Origin: Chamaecrista fasciculata
Taxonomy: Eukaryota; Streptophyta; Magnoliopsida; Fabales; Fabaceae
DNA: 64,000 bases
Direction of reading: 5' to 3'
Assembly (NCBI GenBank): GCA_003254925.1
Contig: QANZ01020985.1
Span: 28,124 to 92,123, forward strand
Positions 22,630-35,518 of this stretch are shown piece after piece. The translations under genes and the position numbers were made by a program. The notes beneath the pieces are model-generated. The model did not search any database and was not told the origin of the DNA. It saw nothing but the letters and a program-made list of their open reading frames with translations. Position 1 is the first letter of the stretch. Each line of letters opens with the position of its first letter.

Positions 22630-23438
22630 CTATATCTACACTATATTATATGTCTGAGGCCTTTTCTGGTAGTCAGTCATATAAAACTATAGTCTAAAAT
22701 AAATATCTATAAAAAAATATTTCTAAATATATATATATATAAGATAACTTCCCATATAACCCATATTCTTCATGAATCCTAAGAGTTGGGTTTAAATTTC
22801 AAAATTCTTTTTCCCTCCTTTGTTCTATATTATTACATATCTTTTATTTTCACTTTTCAATTATTTTTAAATAATTTCAAATTTTAAATTATTTTCATTC
22901 TTATTTATATTATAATTTTACATAAATATTTGCATGTCCGTTAGGACATGCAAAACCCCTAAAATATATAATTTACTACCTATCTGATAATGTTATTACT
23001 TTTGTGGATTTTTAAACCTGATTTTAAAAATATATTTTAAAAGATTAAAAGAAAAGAAAATATGTTTGACAAGATTTAATATTAAATAATGCTTTTAAAA
23101 TTAAATTTAAGATATATATTTAAAATAATTATTTGAAAACAAGTTTCTATAAAATTAAAATAGTATAATTAAAGAAAATCAATTATCGACATTTTTTCTT
23201 TATTTTAGAGTGCAAAACAATTATCTTTATCTTAATTCTTTTTAATTTTAAAAGCATCATTGTTTTTGGGAAAACAATGTTTTGAAAATTTAGTTATCAA
23301 ACAATTTTTTTTTACCTTTTTAATTTTAAAAGTCGAGAAGAAATTTTGAAGAATAGAATCAAACACATCCTTAATAATTATTTAACTCGTAAAAATTTAA
23401 TTAGTTCACAATGAAACTAACCTTCGTGAACATAAACG
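22630..23438. other. AT-rich intergenic DNA, nothing recognised
   Basis: Long A/T stretches. A palindrome 'tttgcatgtccgttaggacatgcaaa' is at about 22,931-22,956. No gene or repeat family recognised. Confidence 0.4.
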
Positions 23439-23448
23439 AACCTCAATT

Positions 23449-23625
23449 TTAGGTGAGGGAATGACGCCTCAGTCTAGGATCATGGTAGGCCTCCGGGCTC
23501 AAAGAGTACTTACAAAAGTACTTACAGATAACCTACTAAATGAGGCATCACCAGGAATCGAACCCAAGCCATACAATTGTCATGGGCAGAAAGTGACCAA
23601 GTGAGTCAAATCTCATTGACAAACT
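23449..23625 (-). mobile_element. tRNA-derived SINE
   Basis: On the - strand, TTGACTCACTTGGTCAC (A-box-like) is followed by GGGTTCGATTCC, a near-perfect B box. About 110 bp of non-tRNA body follow. The unit is flanked by 10-bp direct repeats AACCTCAATT at 23439-23448 and 23626-23635. Internal Pol III promoter plus target duplication identify a SINE. It is a different family from 1286-1477. Confidence 0.72.
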
Positions 23626-23678
23626 AACCTCAATTATATGAAGACATACACGAACATCAACATATAGTGAAAAAAAAA

Positions 23679-24023
23679 GGTCAAAGTGCATTTTTAGTCC
23701 CATATCATTTGTTCAGGTTCAATTTGGTCTTGTATTTTTTTTTTTGTACTTTTGGTCTCATGTCTTTTGGTCATGTCGCAGAATTAGTTTCATATCTTTT
23801 GGTCTTATTGTAGAATTGGTCTCATATTATTATAAAATGTTTTACATTATGGGACTGATGGTGGAGATTTTTACAAAGATATGAGACCAAATGTACAAAA
23901 AAAAGATATAAAACCAATTTGCACCTGGCCAAATGATATGGGATCGAAAGTGCAACAAAAACATACGAGATCAAATTGAGACATGAGCAAAAAAAAAATA
24001 TTGGACTAAAAGTGCACTTTGCC
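23679..24023. mobile_element. MULE-like inverted-repeat element, family B
   Basis: Begins GGTCAAAGTGCATTTTTAG and ends AAAAGTGCACTTTGCC. The arms repeat 'ggtctcatatctttt' and its inverse around a short centre. A-rich flanks make the duplication unclear. Non-coding. Confidence 0.65.
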
Positions 24024-24090
24024 AAAAACAAAAATCATTAATATAATGACAAGCTAAGGAAAGTAATTGCGTGTTAAAGTTTAAGTGAAA

Positions 24091-24581
24091 TTATATATTG
24101 AAAGTGAAATTAGCTGTGTACTTCAAAATTTTATACCGTTTTAAGAGTTCAAGAGATATTCTGTGAGCTTATCTTCACTTAAACTTTTTTTAAACAAAAA
24201 AGAATTTATACCATTTTTTAACAAAGCTCTAGCATAATATAGTAATCTTATTCAAAAGGCTAATAGTAAATATTTATATAAAAGAATACACGTCATATAC
24301 ATATCAACAATTTCATAATAATTATTAAAAAAGTGTCTTCTCATTTACGCTTCAAATAATCTAGATCGATGGATGACACTTATGTGGTTATAAAAAAAGT
24401 GTCTGTGACAAGTTTAAAACCTATAATTTATTTGAATATTCTCCAACAATCTTAAACTGATTCCTTAATTGAACAAATTGAAGCTTTATGTGATATATTA
24501 ATAACATGTATTATATATTGAAAGTGAAATTAGCTCACAGAATATCTCTTGAACTCTTAAAACGGTATAAAATTTTGAAGT
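24091..24581. repeat. 50-bp perfect inverted repeat with a 25-bp direct repeat
   Basis: 24120-24169 and 24532-24581 are exact reverse complements over 50 bases. A 25-base string beginning TTATATATTGAAAGTG is directly repeated at 24091-24115 and 24511-24535, beside the inverted copies. The 362-bp loop contains 'aaaaagtgtct' motifs and no gene. This may be the subterminal structure of a small element or a template-switch rearrangement. Confidence 0.7.
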
Positions 24582-24589
24582 AAATGGTT

Positions 24590-25229
24590 ATACATAATTA
24601 AGTTTCGCCATACACAAATTTTAAAGACTAATTAATAGAAATGAATATGCAGTCATATATTTTTTGTTTTAAGTTCAAAAACGATAAATCCAAAGTTACA
24701 AACTAAGTATAAATGATCATTTTGGTAGGATATGAATAGGATATATACTATGATCCCTAGCTAGACTCAGGATGAACATGAGTAGGTATTAAAATTAATC
24801 CTCATCCCCAGACCCACCCAATAGTCTAATCCCCGTATCTGGATTCGGAGAAATTTTAGTTTTTTATTAATATTAAATTTATTTTCATTAAGTTTTTGCA
24901 TATATAATGACTAAAAATAATAAATAAGAATGTATTATTAGAATAATCCAATATTCATGCAATATTTAATATTTATTTTTATAATTTTATATTTTCTTAA
25001 CACAAAATTTTAAAGGATTACATTTTTTATATATAAAAATAAATATTTATTATTACTAGCTAATATGATATGGATAGTATACCACCATACTCGGACTTGG
25101 ACCCATTGAGGTTGGACCTCGACCTTGACTCGAACTTAGACCCATAGGGTAATTCAGGGTCTTCATTGGGTCTAGGCGTATTTATATCTTACAAGTTGTT
25201 TTTAAATAATACTTTCTCTATCCAATTTA
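24590..25229. other. AT-rich intergenic DNA, nothing recognised
   Basis: Contains a short 'ggacccattgaggttggacc / gacttggaccc' segment near 25,080-25,150 that may be a relic of a repeat. No gene. Confidence 0.4.
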
Positions 25230-25560
25230 AATCACCAACAAACGAGATTAAGTCAGCCTGAGTTTCAAAAGTAAGTCGCTCATTTCGCAGTTTAATAAGT
25301 AAAATTGATCATATCTCTTTCATTTCAAATCTGAATGCAACGAGTTTAAAATAATATGTCAACTTTTGAAGTGTTTTCTCTCATGCCCAATTGAGAATAT
25401 AATGTCATCAAACGAGTTTAAATAGCATCTCGAAAATAAGTTTGAGACCAATTTAAGAAATTACAGAAAACATGTAAAACTAGCTAATCTGAAACAAATA
25501 AACATTTAGAACCAAATTTGAAATCTACCCTATATATAATTGAGACTAATTTGAAGTTTT
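25230..25560. repeat. Family-A arm pair, decayed
   Basis: Has 'catatctctttcatttcaaatctgaatgcaacgag' (module) and a closing 'ggaccaaatt/gagactaatttgaagttttgac' arm. It lies about 0.5 kb upstream of the WRKY12 start codon. Confidence 0.45.
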
Positions 25561-25721
25561 GACTAATATACATGTAAAAAGTAAAGTAAAAAAAGATAAA
25601 AGAAGGCCGGTTATAATTATGTGATATGTGCGTAGCTAGATATATTACCCAATTTCTCATTATAGCACCAGTGCGATATATAGATGCCCTTAAAAAAAAC
25701 ATTGCAGGACAATGCACGTGT

Positions 25722-26075
25722 ACTCGAGAAATAAATAGAGAGAGAATCCCTACCAAAAAAAAAATAGAGAGAGAGAGAGAGAAAGAAAAAGAGAGAGAGA
25801 GTTGAATATGAATAGACGAGTAGGTTTAGCTTAAAAGGACGGAAAGAAAGAAAGAAAGAAAGAAACATATATACATATATATATATTCTCTCTTGATAGC
25901 GTTTTATCAAAAAAGTTACATATATATACAAAGAAAGTTGACCCAACTACAATACATATATACCATATATCTTCATCGATCTTATTGTTCTTCTTCTTCT
26001 TTACTAGCTGCAAAATTCAATTCATCATCTATCATCATCGATCCAGATTCAATTAATTAATTATTGGATTAATTG
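25722..26075 (+). promoter_or_regulatory. WRKY12 upstream/5' leader with GA-rich tracts
   Basis: Immediately upstream of the start codon are (GA)n tracts at about 25,736-25,802, a GAAA repeat at about 25,838-25,865, a TATA-rich stretch at about 25,868-25,886 and a CT-rich leader (about 25,985-26,000). GA/CT tracts in plant promoters are known binding sites for BPC/GAGA-binding proteins. That role, and any transcription start, is inference here. Confidence 0.4.
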
Positions 26076-29000
26076 ATGGAAGGTGATGATCAAAGAGGAG
26101 GAGGAGGAGTTGCAAATAATAATTATGAGCTTCATCAACTTTCTTTCCCAATTAACGGTTTTGTTCAATTTGAAGACAACCATGTACTCAGCTTCTTGGC
26201 TCCCTCTTCTGCCCAATCACAACAATCGCAATCCCTAAATGGTTCCGCCGGCGCCGGCACCGCCTCGGCCTCGGCCTCGGCTGCCACCGGCGCCACCATC
26301 GAGTTTGGCGGCAGCCATAACGATCTTGTGAGCTCGACCACAAGAAGTGCTGCTAATTGGATCAACAACGACCAGGTATACATATATGGTGGTATTTTAA
26401 TTTGATTAAATTAATTAGTTTTTTTTTCTTAATTGATTAATTAATTAATGTCCTTTTCGATTTTATTAATTACGGTAATTAATTCAAGTGTTTGATTTTT
26501 GTTCACTCTATATAAATATATGTAAATAAACTTTTTAGATGGGAACTCTAGATCCGAATAAGGCTGTGAATGATGAAAACTGCACTGGAAATGCTAGTGA
26601 CGGCAACAACAATAATAATAATACATGGTATTCATTTTATTCTCTCTCTTTCTTTCGTTTCAACTTCACTATCAATTCATCTTCTCTTTAATTTCTCTCT
26701 CTCTTTCTCTATATATGAACACATATATATATATATATACACACATGCATATACGTAAGTAAATATATATATATATAGTTATTTAGGCCCCAAAGTAGAT
26801 ATGTATTCTTATAAGATTCTCAGAATGAGAGAGAGAAAGAGAGGTTGTTTTTTTTGTGTATGCTTTCACTATATATTCTCTTTTCGTACTATCAAGGTAT
26901 CATCATTACCCTCATCTCTCTATTTGTATGTTGGATTAAGAGAAGGCTTGGAAGGAAAGAAGGAAGAATTTGGGAGTTGATGAAATTAAAGTCTTGATTC
27001 TCATCAATTCTCGAATCCACAATATATACCCCATCCATCCATCTATCACTCACGTCTTCACAATTAATCACTTATATAATTAATAACCCTCCCTTCATTT
27101 TGGTCAAATCTCAAATTGGTCCCATCAAATATATGGGGTAGATTTCAAATTGGTCCTAAATGTTTCATTTGTTTCATATGGGTCCTACACGTTTTTATAA
27201 TTTCTCAAATTGATCTCAAACCTATTTTCGGGACGCAACTTGACATTATTTGTTAATAATGGTGTTAGCTGGATAGAGAAATAACTCTTCAAGAGTTAAT
27301 TAACACATAGTTCTGAAATCGTTTCATTTGGACTTGAAACGAGAAATATATGATCAACCTCACTTATTTGATCATGAAACGAGCGGCCACTTTCAGAATT
27401 AAAGTATTTGTCAAAAGTAACTTGTTGTGGCTTTAGATTCATTGTATTCGAACTTGAGCAAGAGAGATATATATAACCAGTGCTTATTTTGAGACCAATT
27501 TGAAATAAATGAAACATTTATGACTAAATTGAAATCTATCCTATACACATTTGGGACCAATTTGAGGTTTTGCCCTTTCATTTTTGTGTTTTTATTTGAT
27601 ATACTATGGATTTTATGGACTTAATATCCTCTGTTCCCATAAGATCAATATAATATTCAAATTATTGATCAACTAAATATATATATATATATATATTGAA
27701 CGTACATCTGAAGTATATATAAGATATATGATCATATTCATACGACGGTTCAAATTCATTTTACACACTGTATAAGTGTATATATATATATATATACATG
27801 TAACATAATTATTGTGTTGCAATATATATATATAATATCATGTGTACGTCATGTGTTTGCAAAATCTCAATGCCGTTTAATTAATTATAATTAGTTTATG
27901 TATCTTGTGTACGTTTATAATATTTGTGAGTATATATATACATATATATAATGGTAGGTGGAGGAATGCAGCATCAGAGAAGAGCAAGGTGAAAGTGAGG
28001 AGGAAGTTGAGAGAACCAAGGTTTTGTTTCCAAACAAGAAGTGATGTGGATGTGCTTGATGATGGCTACAAATGGAGGAAGTATGGTCAGAAAGTTGTCA
28101 AGAATAGCCTTCATCCAAGGTAATTTATAAATTCATCCTTAAAACTTACACAACTTAACAATTCAATCTCTCAAAGTCATAAAACTAAGAGTAAACTAAC
28201 AATTTGGTCCTTAAAATATTATTGAGTTGACAAATTAGTTCCTAAAATATTGAAATACACAATTTAGTCTCTGAAAAATCTAAATGGTATACTTGTTAAT
28301 TAATTAGTCCTTTTCATGGACTAAAGAGTATACCGTTTGGATATTTAAGGGACTAAACTTTGTATTTTAATTTTTCAGGGACTGAGTTGTCAATTCAATA
28401 ATCTTTCCAGGACTAAATTATTAGTTTACTCTAAAATTAATACATTTTAATCCTTTTGTTGTCCCTTTACAAGTTAGTTCTTAAAAAACAGAGTTAATTA
28501 ATAAAGACTAAACTATATGGATCATCCATATGCATCTCCTCGGCTTTCATGAACTAATTTAGAAGTTCTGAATTATCAACTCGAGTATCTTTTAGGACTA
28601 AATTATATGTTTATTCTGTTAGAAGAATATAGTAGGCTCTTGATAGAACACGAAAACAGAGTAGGCTTTGATAGTGTGGTCACTGTCCTTAAGGAAATTA
28701 AGCCCCTACTATTCGTATGCTGCTGGGTTTTTATGGCAGATTTCCTCCAGGATTTACAAAGCCTGATGTTATAGCCAGCAATACTATAACACCTTCTGAA
28801 TACAAAACAGAGAAAGATAAGTTGAATATGAGATGCTCTGTTTTTTGAGAAGAAGTGTTATTTATAGGAAAAATCTGAACAGATACAACCTTTCAGATTC
28901 TAACATAAATAACAGGTTACAACCTTTCATAAATTAACATTCATATATGTTTAAAAGTGAACAATCACGTCTCTTCAGGATTAAACTGAATTCTCTGTAA

Positions 29001-32000
29001 ATAATGAATGTTCATGACTGTTCATGAATGGGCACTTCTCTGTTTATAATTCGAATTAATTAATTAATTAATCAATTCGAAAAAAACAATAATTAAAATT
29101 AATTATTAGCCAGAAGCCCAATCATCCAAAGTGCCCATCTTTGACATATATATATGTATATATATAATTCAATTATTATAAATGACTTAACAATCATTTA
29201 TATACTCTTCTCAATTCTATAACTTATCCAATGTGGGACTTTAATTACTAACTATACTAACATATTTAATATATCCTTCAGTTTAACTATGTTTTCTTGA
29301 TCAATATCTGTCTGATTTCTGCATACTGCTGTATCTTAATTAACTGTTTTAATAAAGGATTTGAAATTTGATTCTCACAAATCAAAGCTGCACTTTATGC
29401 TAATTAATTATATATTTTGGGTAGAGGGAAGTCTGAAATTTAAGTGTCCAGTTACTATATATGTATATTTATCAACAGATCGATAAATTTAAACTTCAAG
29501 ATCAAGATATAAACTGTGTATGTACATGCATGAAGCTTAAAAAGACAAGCAAAATGAAGAAGCTAGTCATTGTTTAGGTAATAATTTTATGGGTTTTTAT
29601 TTTTTTATTTTCTACTTTTGGTGTGTAACAGTGTCTCCATCAAATGCATTATTAGAAGTGTTATTGAGTGCAATAGCTACATCATAGGCATTATACCCGC
29701 AGGAATGAAGGTAAAATGTCTCTTTTGGAAAACAAAATAAAGTATATGTCGGTAGTGAGATTAAATTGAATATATGCATATAAATATATATTATAATTGG
29801 CTAAACTAACAATTCGGTCCTTGAGAAATTGTTGAGTTGATAACTCAGTTCTTAAAAGATTGAAATATACAATTTAATTCTTGAAAGATTAAATTAGTAT
29901 ACACTTTAGTCCTTGAATGACTAAAATGATATATTAATTAGTCTATGAAAAGGATTAATAAGTATACATATATTGTTTTGATCTTTCAGTGATTAAACTA
30001 TGTATTTCAATCTTTTAGGGATCTAGTCGTGAATTTGGTAATCTTGTAAGGATTGGATTATTAGTTTAACCTCTTATAATGTAATAGGCCAATCCAAAAT
30101 ATAGCCTGGTATATATAGCTTTTCTTAGGTTTAATTTATTAATTAAGTTTAAATTAGAGAGAGAAAGAGAATCTCCATCATATTGAAGAGAAGGTTGATG
30201 GAATAGAATAAGCCTTGGTTATACATGATTTTCTAGGTGAATTATTAAATGAAGAATATTTATTTCTTTTTTTCAAAAAAAAAAAGAAAAGAAAAGATGT
30301 ATATATTATAATATGAGTGAGAATAATATTTGGGGGATTATTATTAGAGTTTTGAAAAATAAGGTACCTTATAGGGCCCTATATACTCAGTCCTCAATTT
30401 CAATGACAAAGTCCTTACACGCATTCTCATTTCTCTGGAAAAAGCTGCACTTGCACTTAAAAAGTTTTCTAATACAAACTCAAGTATTTACTAAAGTTTC
30501 TAGCTACCTTCAATTTTTTTTTCCTCTAGCAAAATGTCTCCCAAAAAAAATTAAGATCCTCTATTTAATTATTTCAGTCCGGTTAATAATTGTATGTTTT
30601 AGTTTTTCTTATAACACTCTTTTGTATTTTTGCTCCCATATAAAATACTGTGGATTTGAAAATTTGAAATGAAATATTAGTATACATAAAAAAAAAATTA
30701 TCAATAGTTGTCACGTTATCCAGTGTTAATTATTAATTAGCACTTCCTCTAATTAAAATGAAGTAAGACGAAGATCAAATTATAGTTTTAATTAAATCCA
30801 TTTAACTAGTTTGCAACTCTACATTAAAGAGATCCCTGTGGTACGTAAATTCTGTGTCACATTAATACACAAAATGATTAAAAAAATTGATGTGATTTGC
30901 CCTTAATTAAGTTTTTTTTTTTGGCCAAACTTAATTAAACTTAATTAAGTTTAATCTATTTGAAGTATGGATGGAATAATAGAAGCAAAAAATTGACTGA
31001 GTCTAATAGTATATTGAAGGTATAATATATATACTAGAAGATTAATGGGATATTTCTAAAAATATTTCGAATTTGGAGGGAGTTTGACGTTTTATTTTCG
31101 ACTTAGGTAACTGCATGTAGGTGAATAAAATTATGCATGCAACTCTGAAGTGTTATATATATATATAGGCAAAAATACTAATTTTATCTCCAAATTTTAC
31201 ACCAATTGTATAAATTGTATATATATAGCTAATTCAATTGGACTGATTGAAAATCTGCATGTCTTTTAGTAATAAGCAAAGATTCCACTAATTAATCTTA
31301 ATGAAGACACTTTGAAATATTTTAATTAATTTAGGAGCATATTTTTTAAAAGTCTATATATATGAAGAGTTTGCATGAATCACAAATGCAGTAGGAATAG
31401 GACGAACCTATGAGTTTAGCTTTTTTTTTTCTTTGAAAAAACTTAGGGATTAAATTAAATTTGTATTTTAGTTGTCAAATTGCATTGCATTAATATTGCA
31501 TGCAATGACATTGAATAAAACTTTTTAATATATATTTTTAAAAATTCTATACATGCTTGAAGAAAGAAATATTACGTATTAATGGAATGGGACAGAAAGT
31601 TTCTATATATGAATAACCATTTGGACATATCATTTAATTTAGGTAAATAACCAAGTTGGGGTGCAACTTAAAGGTCATTTGTAGACAAAATATACTGTTG
31701 GCCCATGAATTTGTACCGACTCAATGAATCAGATTCTAAATAATCAAAATATATGACTCACCAGTTTTTGAAATATTGCGATCATTAACAATTTAGTCTT
31801 TAGATTAAATTCAGAGATAAAAAAAAATTAGTGTTAATTTAATGATAAAAAAGTTCAAATTTAGGGGACTAAATCATCACAAGAACCAAATCATTGACAA
31901 TTGCGATATTTTAAGAACCAAATCATATATTTTGATTATTCATAAACTAACTCATTAACTCGATATAAATTCATGGACTGAATAGTAATTTTTTCTTATC

Positions 32001-35000
32001 CTTTCCTTATAGTTAACACTAGAATAAAATAACAATAATGGATTGGTTGGAATATTAATATATAGGCAAACATTTGATAGAAACATTTAACCAAGTTTTG
32101 TATAGAATGCATCTCTATCGAGAATTGATTTTGAAAAGAGAGGTGAAATTAAGTGCAAATTGACACTTAAAACTTAATATAGACATGATTGACCTAGTAA
32201 TATATGTGACCCTTATTTTCTATTCAAGGTGAATCAAACTCTATCTTTGACTTTTACTCTTCTCCCTGATTTACTTTATCTTAATGACAGTTTAAATTCA
32301 TGTGAAACTTTTCTTCAAAATAATATTTTGAAAATCTATTTAAAAATACATTTTCTCTAAGGATTTGAGAGATAAAAACAACAGAACACAGAATAATATT
32401 CAAAGTTCTCTATTTTAAAAATAAAAAATAAAAAACAATTGAATAATAACCAATAGGTCAAAGTGCAAATTTAGTCTCATATCTTTTGCTCAGTTTCCAA
32501 TTTTATCCTATATCTTTTTTTGTTGTACTTTTGGTCCCATATCTTTGGGTTAGTTTCTAATTTGGTCCCATACCTATTTTTGTTGAAGATTTAGTTTCAT
32601 ATCTTTCGATCAATTGAATAATTGGTTCTATATCTTTGGGTCAGGTGTAGAAGTGGTCTCATATTTTTGCAAAAGGATCAACTAGTGGTTAATCCTTTTT
32701 CAAAGATATGGAACTAATTCTGCAACTTGACCAAAAGATATGAGACCAAAAGTGCAACAAAAAAAGATACAGGACCAAATTGGGAACTCAGCAAAAGATA
32801 TGAGACCAAATTTACACTTTGATCTAACCAATATAATTGAACACGCTCTTAATTTTTTTGGGTAAATTTTGTTGGTTAAAAACATTAAACAAAATAGAAA
32901 ATAAATAGGTCAGTTAATCCTAAGAGCTTATATTTCACATTGCTTAAGGAGTAAATGATGAGATTCAATTAAAACATGTATGCTATATCAAAGTGTGATA
33001 TACTATTAGTATGATGAAGTCTCAAGTTACTTACACCAAGTGCAACAACATAATAATTAAGGGATAGACAAAAAAAGAACATGCAAGTCCTTGGCTATAT
33101 ATATATATCCTTATAATACAATGCATGCGTGCGTGCATGGCAAGGAAAAGATATATATAGTTGATTTGATTATGTGTAAGAATTAGGGTTAATTAAATTA
33201 TAATGTATGACAAATTAATGCTAGATGTTCAAAGTGAAGTATATATATATATATATATGTTTTACATATCATAAACCTAAGAAAACCTAGGCAAATGGTT
33301 TCGGTTCCAAACCATCATTACAAGATTGCACTTAAAGGTATATCTATGTGTACTTTAGATGTGTAAGTGCAATCAAGCAGATAGAAAAGTTATTGGTTAA
33401 TGCACTTAGGAACATTGTCATTAATTAATAATTAGTGGGGTGCAATAATGCTATTATAATTGGTTAGGATTAAGTGGTCAAAAATTGATAATGGGACCTT
33501 TGCCGATATATAGTACTAAAAATTAAAAATGCATGATTGTTTAACAACCAGCAAAACCTTTATCATAAAGAGATGTAGTACCAAACTGATCATTATATTA
33601 CAATGTTAATGAAAACTTGAAATGATCATTATATATATTACAATGAATAGATGATGAGTACCATTTGGTCATAAAAAAAGAAGACCAATGCAACATTGAT
33701 TGGGAATTTCAGGAAATGATTAGAACTTTACTTTCCATTTTAAATCTTTTGATATTCAATTTCAACGAAGAGAACAATATAAGTAAAGTTTTTTATATTT
33801 TTACTATAAGATTTTTCAATAAATATTTGACATGGAATAAAATTTTTATGCATAATTAATTATAGTAGAGATAAAATATCAAACACACATTTTTGTATGA
33901 TTAATCATAAAATAACTTTATGACAATGATATAAGAAAAATTATCTAAAATTTTTTTTTTCATAAAATCAAAGTGTGAGTGGGATTAGGCCATGAGGATG
34001 AGTAATTCATAAGTCTTAATTTGGTATGTCTAAAAAGTAGTTGAGATGATAATTTAATTAGTTATATTATATATAATAGGAAAAACAAAAATAAAATACT
34101 TAGAAACCCTTCTTTAACTGATTTAAGTTTTTTTGTGTTTACTTGTGTTTTGGTTTATGGTGAGAATAAATATAGTAGGAATGACGTAGTAAAAATAATA
34201 AAAAATAGTGAAGGTATATCTATGTGCATGCATATACATGTAGTTGTTTATGATTATTAGTTTTCTGCTTTTGTTTCTAATCATCACTTCAATACAATAT
34301 ATCTCATAACTTTTTTTATTATGATAAATAAATGCATGTACGTACTGATTAATAAGCATTCAAATACTATATTTATAACAGATTAATTACCTCATTTTTT
34401 TCTTTATATGAGTATCAACCGAATATCGGCCATTCAACTGGTCGAAGGAGGGATTTAAGGTTCAATGGTTCAACCGGGGTCTAACCGGGGTCGGACCGTT
34501 GACAAATAAATAAATTAAAAATAATAAAAAAGCCTATATATGATAAAATTTTAATTCAAATATTCATAATTAGGTTACAAAATACAATTATAACATTAAT
34601 ATATTAATACAATTTTCATAAATTAACATGAATTAATATAGAGATAATCAATTTTCATAATGTTCATCAATATAAATCAGAACCGGTTCAACCGGTTTGC
34701 CTCCGGTTCAGGCCGGTTTCACCGGTTTTTGGCTGGTTCCCTCCGGTTCTCTGTCTGGCCGGTTATTAAGATGACTCGGACCGGCCGATCCGGTCCGATT
34801 TTAATAACCCTGATGAGTATTAATCTATGAAGGATATTGACACTTCATTTTGATTGAATGTTATTGTGTTGGACATTGTGTCTATGTTTGATATTATATG
34901 ATATTTGATACATATCTATAAGTTTCAGAATATAAATTTTTATTTTTACGACATTGACATGATAAAAGATAAAAAAAAAAATGACATGCATGAATGTATC

Positions 35001-35481
35001 ATGGTTAGATATTATAATTTTTAAAGTTTTCATCAATATTTCTGAATATCTTTAATTAATGAATTGTCTCTTCATTTTTTTGTCCATTGTTATAATTAAA
35101 TATATATAATAATATATATGTCGTATAGTGTCATGTAATTTTAAGAATTTAATATATAAGTGTGTTCGTAACCATGTGTATAATGCTCGTGTCAATGTCT
35201 ATGCTTCACTTGAAATGAGAGAAATATGATCATATTTAACAGGTTGTAACCAAAATGAAACATTTTGCTAATATTTAGGACCAATTTAAACATTTTGTAA
35301 CATAAAGGACCAAAATGAATATTGGAGTATATATTTAGGACCAAAATGACCCTTTGACCAACAAAAGTTTAAAACATATTTTCAATGAAAATGAAAGTAA
35401 GAAATAGTAAAAGCAAACACACTCTAGTCTCCTTAAATCCATAGTGTTTGGACTATTCTGAAAATTATTTTTTTCTTGCTG

Positions 35482-35518
<37 letters not shown>

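Noticed and set aside
26073..26075. TTG codon as an upstream start for WRKY12
   Set aside because: The ATG at 26076 directly follows, and WRKY12 relatives start with MEG-type sequence.
30313..30672. 119-codon frame inside WRKY12 intron 3
   Set aside because: AT-rich composition, no domain, and it lies within an intron whose flanking exons splice cleanly.
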